From Lachnospiraceae bacterium (lineage in GTDB: Bacteria > Bacillota > Clostridia > Lachnospirales > Lachnospiraceae), in contig CAAFXE010000027.1 in assembly GCA_900766915.1 (NCBI GenBank), positions 1-14,853 on the forward strand: a stretch of DNA of 14,853 nucleotides, in the 5' to 3' direction. Shown here piece after piece: positions 13,622 through 14,853 of the stretch. The notes under the pieces are model-generated. The model saw nothing but the letters and a program-made list of their open reading frames with translations, searched no databases and had not been told where the DNA came from. A program made the position numbers and the translations under genes. Positions within the stretch are counted from its first letter, which is position 1. Each line of letters starts with the position of its first letter.

Positions 13622-14239
13622 CTATTCCTTTTCTTTTTTACTAATATACACAATATTAGACACCAGAGGACAGCTATGTTTCTTTACATAGTCCCGATAT
13701 TCCCCATAATCGATGTAATACTCTTTTCCCCAGGAAGAAATCTGTATCATCCGTCCTTCCCATCCGGTCACCGTGACAAAATGTGCCTTCGTTTTGACAG
13801 CGGGTATAAAGGTATCATTGGCTTTTCTGTAAAAAGTAAGCTTATGCCCCTGCCAGAACATAGGAAAATTAGGACCTATGGACAAAATGACCGGTATATC
13901 CTCCTTTAGCATCTGATGGATACGCCCGGGCAGCTTTCTGTCGGAAACACACCAAACTGCACGGTATGGCATCTTATTTTTCCAAAAATACCGGTTAAGA
14001 CCTGATGCCAAAGTTAACCCGTTCATCCCAAACCCCGGTATCACCGGCAGAAAATGTTTCCAAAGCTCTGTGGCAAATTCCATATATTCCGTTTTGCTGA
14101 TCTTCTCTCTCCCTCTGAGATGTAAAAGAAGCTCAGCAGAAGCGATCACGCCACAGCCCGAATTTTTCAGAAAGCGATAAGGAAACCATGACTGATCCCC
14201 TCCGAAATATATATTATTATTACTGTCTGTTATGATCAT
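13622..14239 (-). CDS. papain/C39-like cysteine-peptidase-like protein, function unknown
   Basis: A 205-residue protein from the chosen start. NSGCGVIASAELLLHL (26-41) places a candidate nucleophile Cys29 at the head of a helix, as in papain-like and C39-like folds. AHFVTVTGWEG (152-162) supplies His153, and SSWGKEYYIDYGEY (168-181) occupies the place of the papain NSWG segment, with Ser where the catalytic Asn would be. There is no signal peptide or membrane segment, so it appears cytoplasmic unless exported unconventionally. ATG 14239 has AAGGAA (14249-14244) four bases upstream; an earlier in-frame TTG at 14263 has no such site. It overlaps the epimerase gene by 20 bases and ends 5 bases before the nucleotidase gene. 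It might be a peptidase, a transglutaminase-like enzyme or an inactive relative. The fold call is moderately sure; the function is unknown. Confidence 0.75.
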   Translation of the reverse strand: MIITDSNNNIYFGGDQSWFPYRFLKNSGCGVIASAELLLHLRGREKISKTEYMEFATELWKHFLPVIPGFGMNGLTLASGLNRYFWKNKMPYRAVWCVSDRKLPGRIHQMLKEDIPVILSIGPNFPMFWQGHKLTFYRKANDTFIPAVKTKAHFVTVTGWEGRMIQISSWGKEYYIDYGEYRDYVKKHSCPLVSNIVYISKKEKE

Positions 14240-14853
14240 AAAATTCCTTATACCACTGTGCAAACTTACGAAGACCTTCTCTTAAACCTGTAGCTGGCTT
14301 AAAGCCAAAATCCCGTTCCAAGGCACTGGTATCCGCATAGGTGATCGGTACGTCTCCCGGCTGCATGGCTACCAGCTCCTTATGTGCCTCAAAATCAAAA
14401 TCCTCCGGCAGCACACCCGCCAGCACAAGCTCCTGCTGCAGGATATCTACGAAATCCAGCAGATTTTCCGGATTGTTGTTACCGATGTTGTAAATGGCAT
14501 AAGGCGGGATCGGCAGTCCGTCCTCTCCGTTTTTCTTTTCCGGAGCCCCCTGCATAATGCGTTTTACCCCTTCTACAATATCATCGATATAGGTAAAATC
14601 TCTCTTACAGTTTCCGTAATTAAAGATCTGAATGGTCTCTCCCTTTAACAGCTTGTTTGTAAATCCAAAGTATGCCATGTCAGGACGCCCTGCAGGTCCA
14701 TATACCGTAAAGAAGCGAAGTCCTGTAGATGGAATATTATAAAGCTTGCTGTAAGCATGGGCCATCAATTCATTGGATTTTTTGGTAGCTGCATAAAGAC
14801 TCACCGGATTATCTACCTGGTCCTTAGTGCTGTAAGGAACCTTTTTATTGGTA
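14220..14853 (-). CDS. NAD-dependent nucleotide-sugar epimerase, UDP-glucuronate 4-epimerase type (partial, N-terminus outside window)
   Basis: The reading frame stays open to the window edge, so only the last 211 or so residues are present. The residues before the first in-window GTG (14804) read TNKKVPYSTKDQVDNP and continue the family pattern, so that GTG is an internal valine codon and not a start. The catalytic YxxxK of extended SDR enzymes is seen in SLYAATKKSNE, followed by GLRFFTVYGPAGRPDMAYF and RDFTYIDDIVEG. These match bacterial UDP-glucuronate 4-epimerase-like enzymes, which make UDP-galacturonate for capsule or cell-surface polysaccharide. The NAD-binding N-terminus (GxxGxxG) is not in the window. 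The stop overlaps the start of the cysteine-peptidase-like gene by 20 bases. The precise sugar substrate is inferred from similarity of motifs only. Confidence 0.88.
   Translation of the reverse strand, partial: TNKKVPYSTKDQVDNPVSLYAATKKSNELMAHAYSKLYNIPSTGLRFFTVYGPAGRPDMAYFGFTNKLLKGETIQIFNYGNCKRDFTYIDDIVEGVKRIMQGAPEKKNGEDGLPIPPYAIYNIGNNNPENLLDFVDILQQELVLAGVLPEDFDFEAHKELVAMQPGDVPITYADTSALERDFGFKPATGLREGLRKFAQWYKEFYDHNRQ
14244..14249 (-). promoter_or_regulatory. ribosome binding site deciding the start of the cysteine-peptidase-like gene
   Basis: AAGGAA, four bases before ATG 14239 and inside the end of the epimerase gene. It favours this ATG over TTG 14263. Confidence 0.55.

Overview
The window looks like chromosomal DNA of a low-to-moderate-GC Clostridia bacterium, most likely a Lachnospiraceae member of the gut type (Blautia-like). 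That assignment rests on gene style and the pyrH-frr-uppS-cdsA-dxr-rseP core cluster, not on a marker gene. Almost all of the window is coding. No tRNA, rRNA, CRISPR array, transposase or prophage gene is visible.

Region 1 (1-4655, minus strand): a five-gene operon read in the order SCP2-like lipid-binding protein, membrane-anchored alpha/beta hydrolase, stand-alone condensation domain, acyl carrier protein, AMP-forming fatty acyl ligase. Gene spacing runs from a 4-bp overlap to 38 bp. Together the last three form a minimal, split NRPS-like line (ligase loads a fatty acid on the ACP, condensation domain joins it to a free amine or other nucleophile). It resembles the fatty-acid-amide (faa) clusters described from gut Clostridia. 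A divergent TetR regulator (4876-5499, plus) faces it. The shared intergenic region has two copies of a 15-bp palindrome 44 bp apart: one overlaps the predicted -35 box of the operon and the other lies just after its start site. This is the most interesting system in the window.

Region 2 (5504-6505): an SDR-family oxidoreductase with its own strong promoter, followed by a compact element bounded by 19-bp perfect inverted repeats. The element contains a strong hairpin able to terminate transcription from both converging sides.

Region 3 (6506-11648, minus strand): the essential cluster pyrH (UMP kinase), frr (ribosome recycling factor), uppS (undecaprenyl diphosphate synthase), cdsA (CDP-diacylglycerol synthase), dxr (MEP-pathway reductoisomerase) and rseP (site-2 protease). 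One well-formed promoter precedes pyrH. The genes link nucleotide supply, translation, isoprenoid/cell-wall lipid carrier synthesis and phospholipid synthesis. The usual neighbours rpsB-tsf (upstream) and ispG-polC (downstream) are not present here.

Region 4 (11661-14853, minus strand): a tightly packed set of a nucleotide-sugar epimerase (cut by the window end), a papain/C39-like cysteine-peptidase-like protein of unknown role, and a secreted, C-terminally membrane-anchored 5'-nucleotidase-family metallophosphoesterase.

A second structured palindromic element (2-131) lies at the left edge, behind the acyl ligase gene. No gene-free stretch exceeds about 220 bases.
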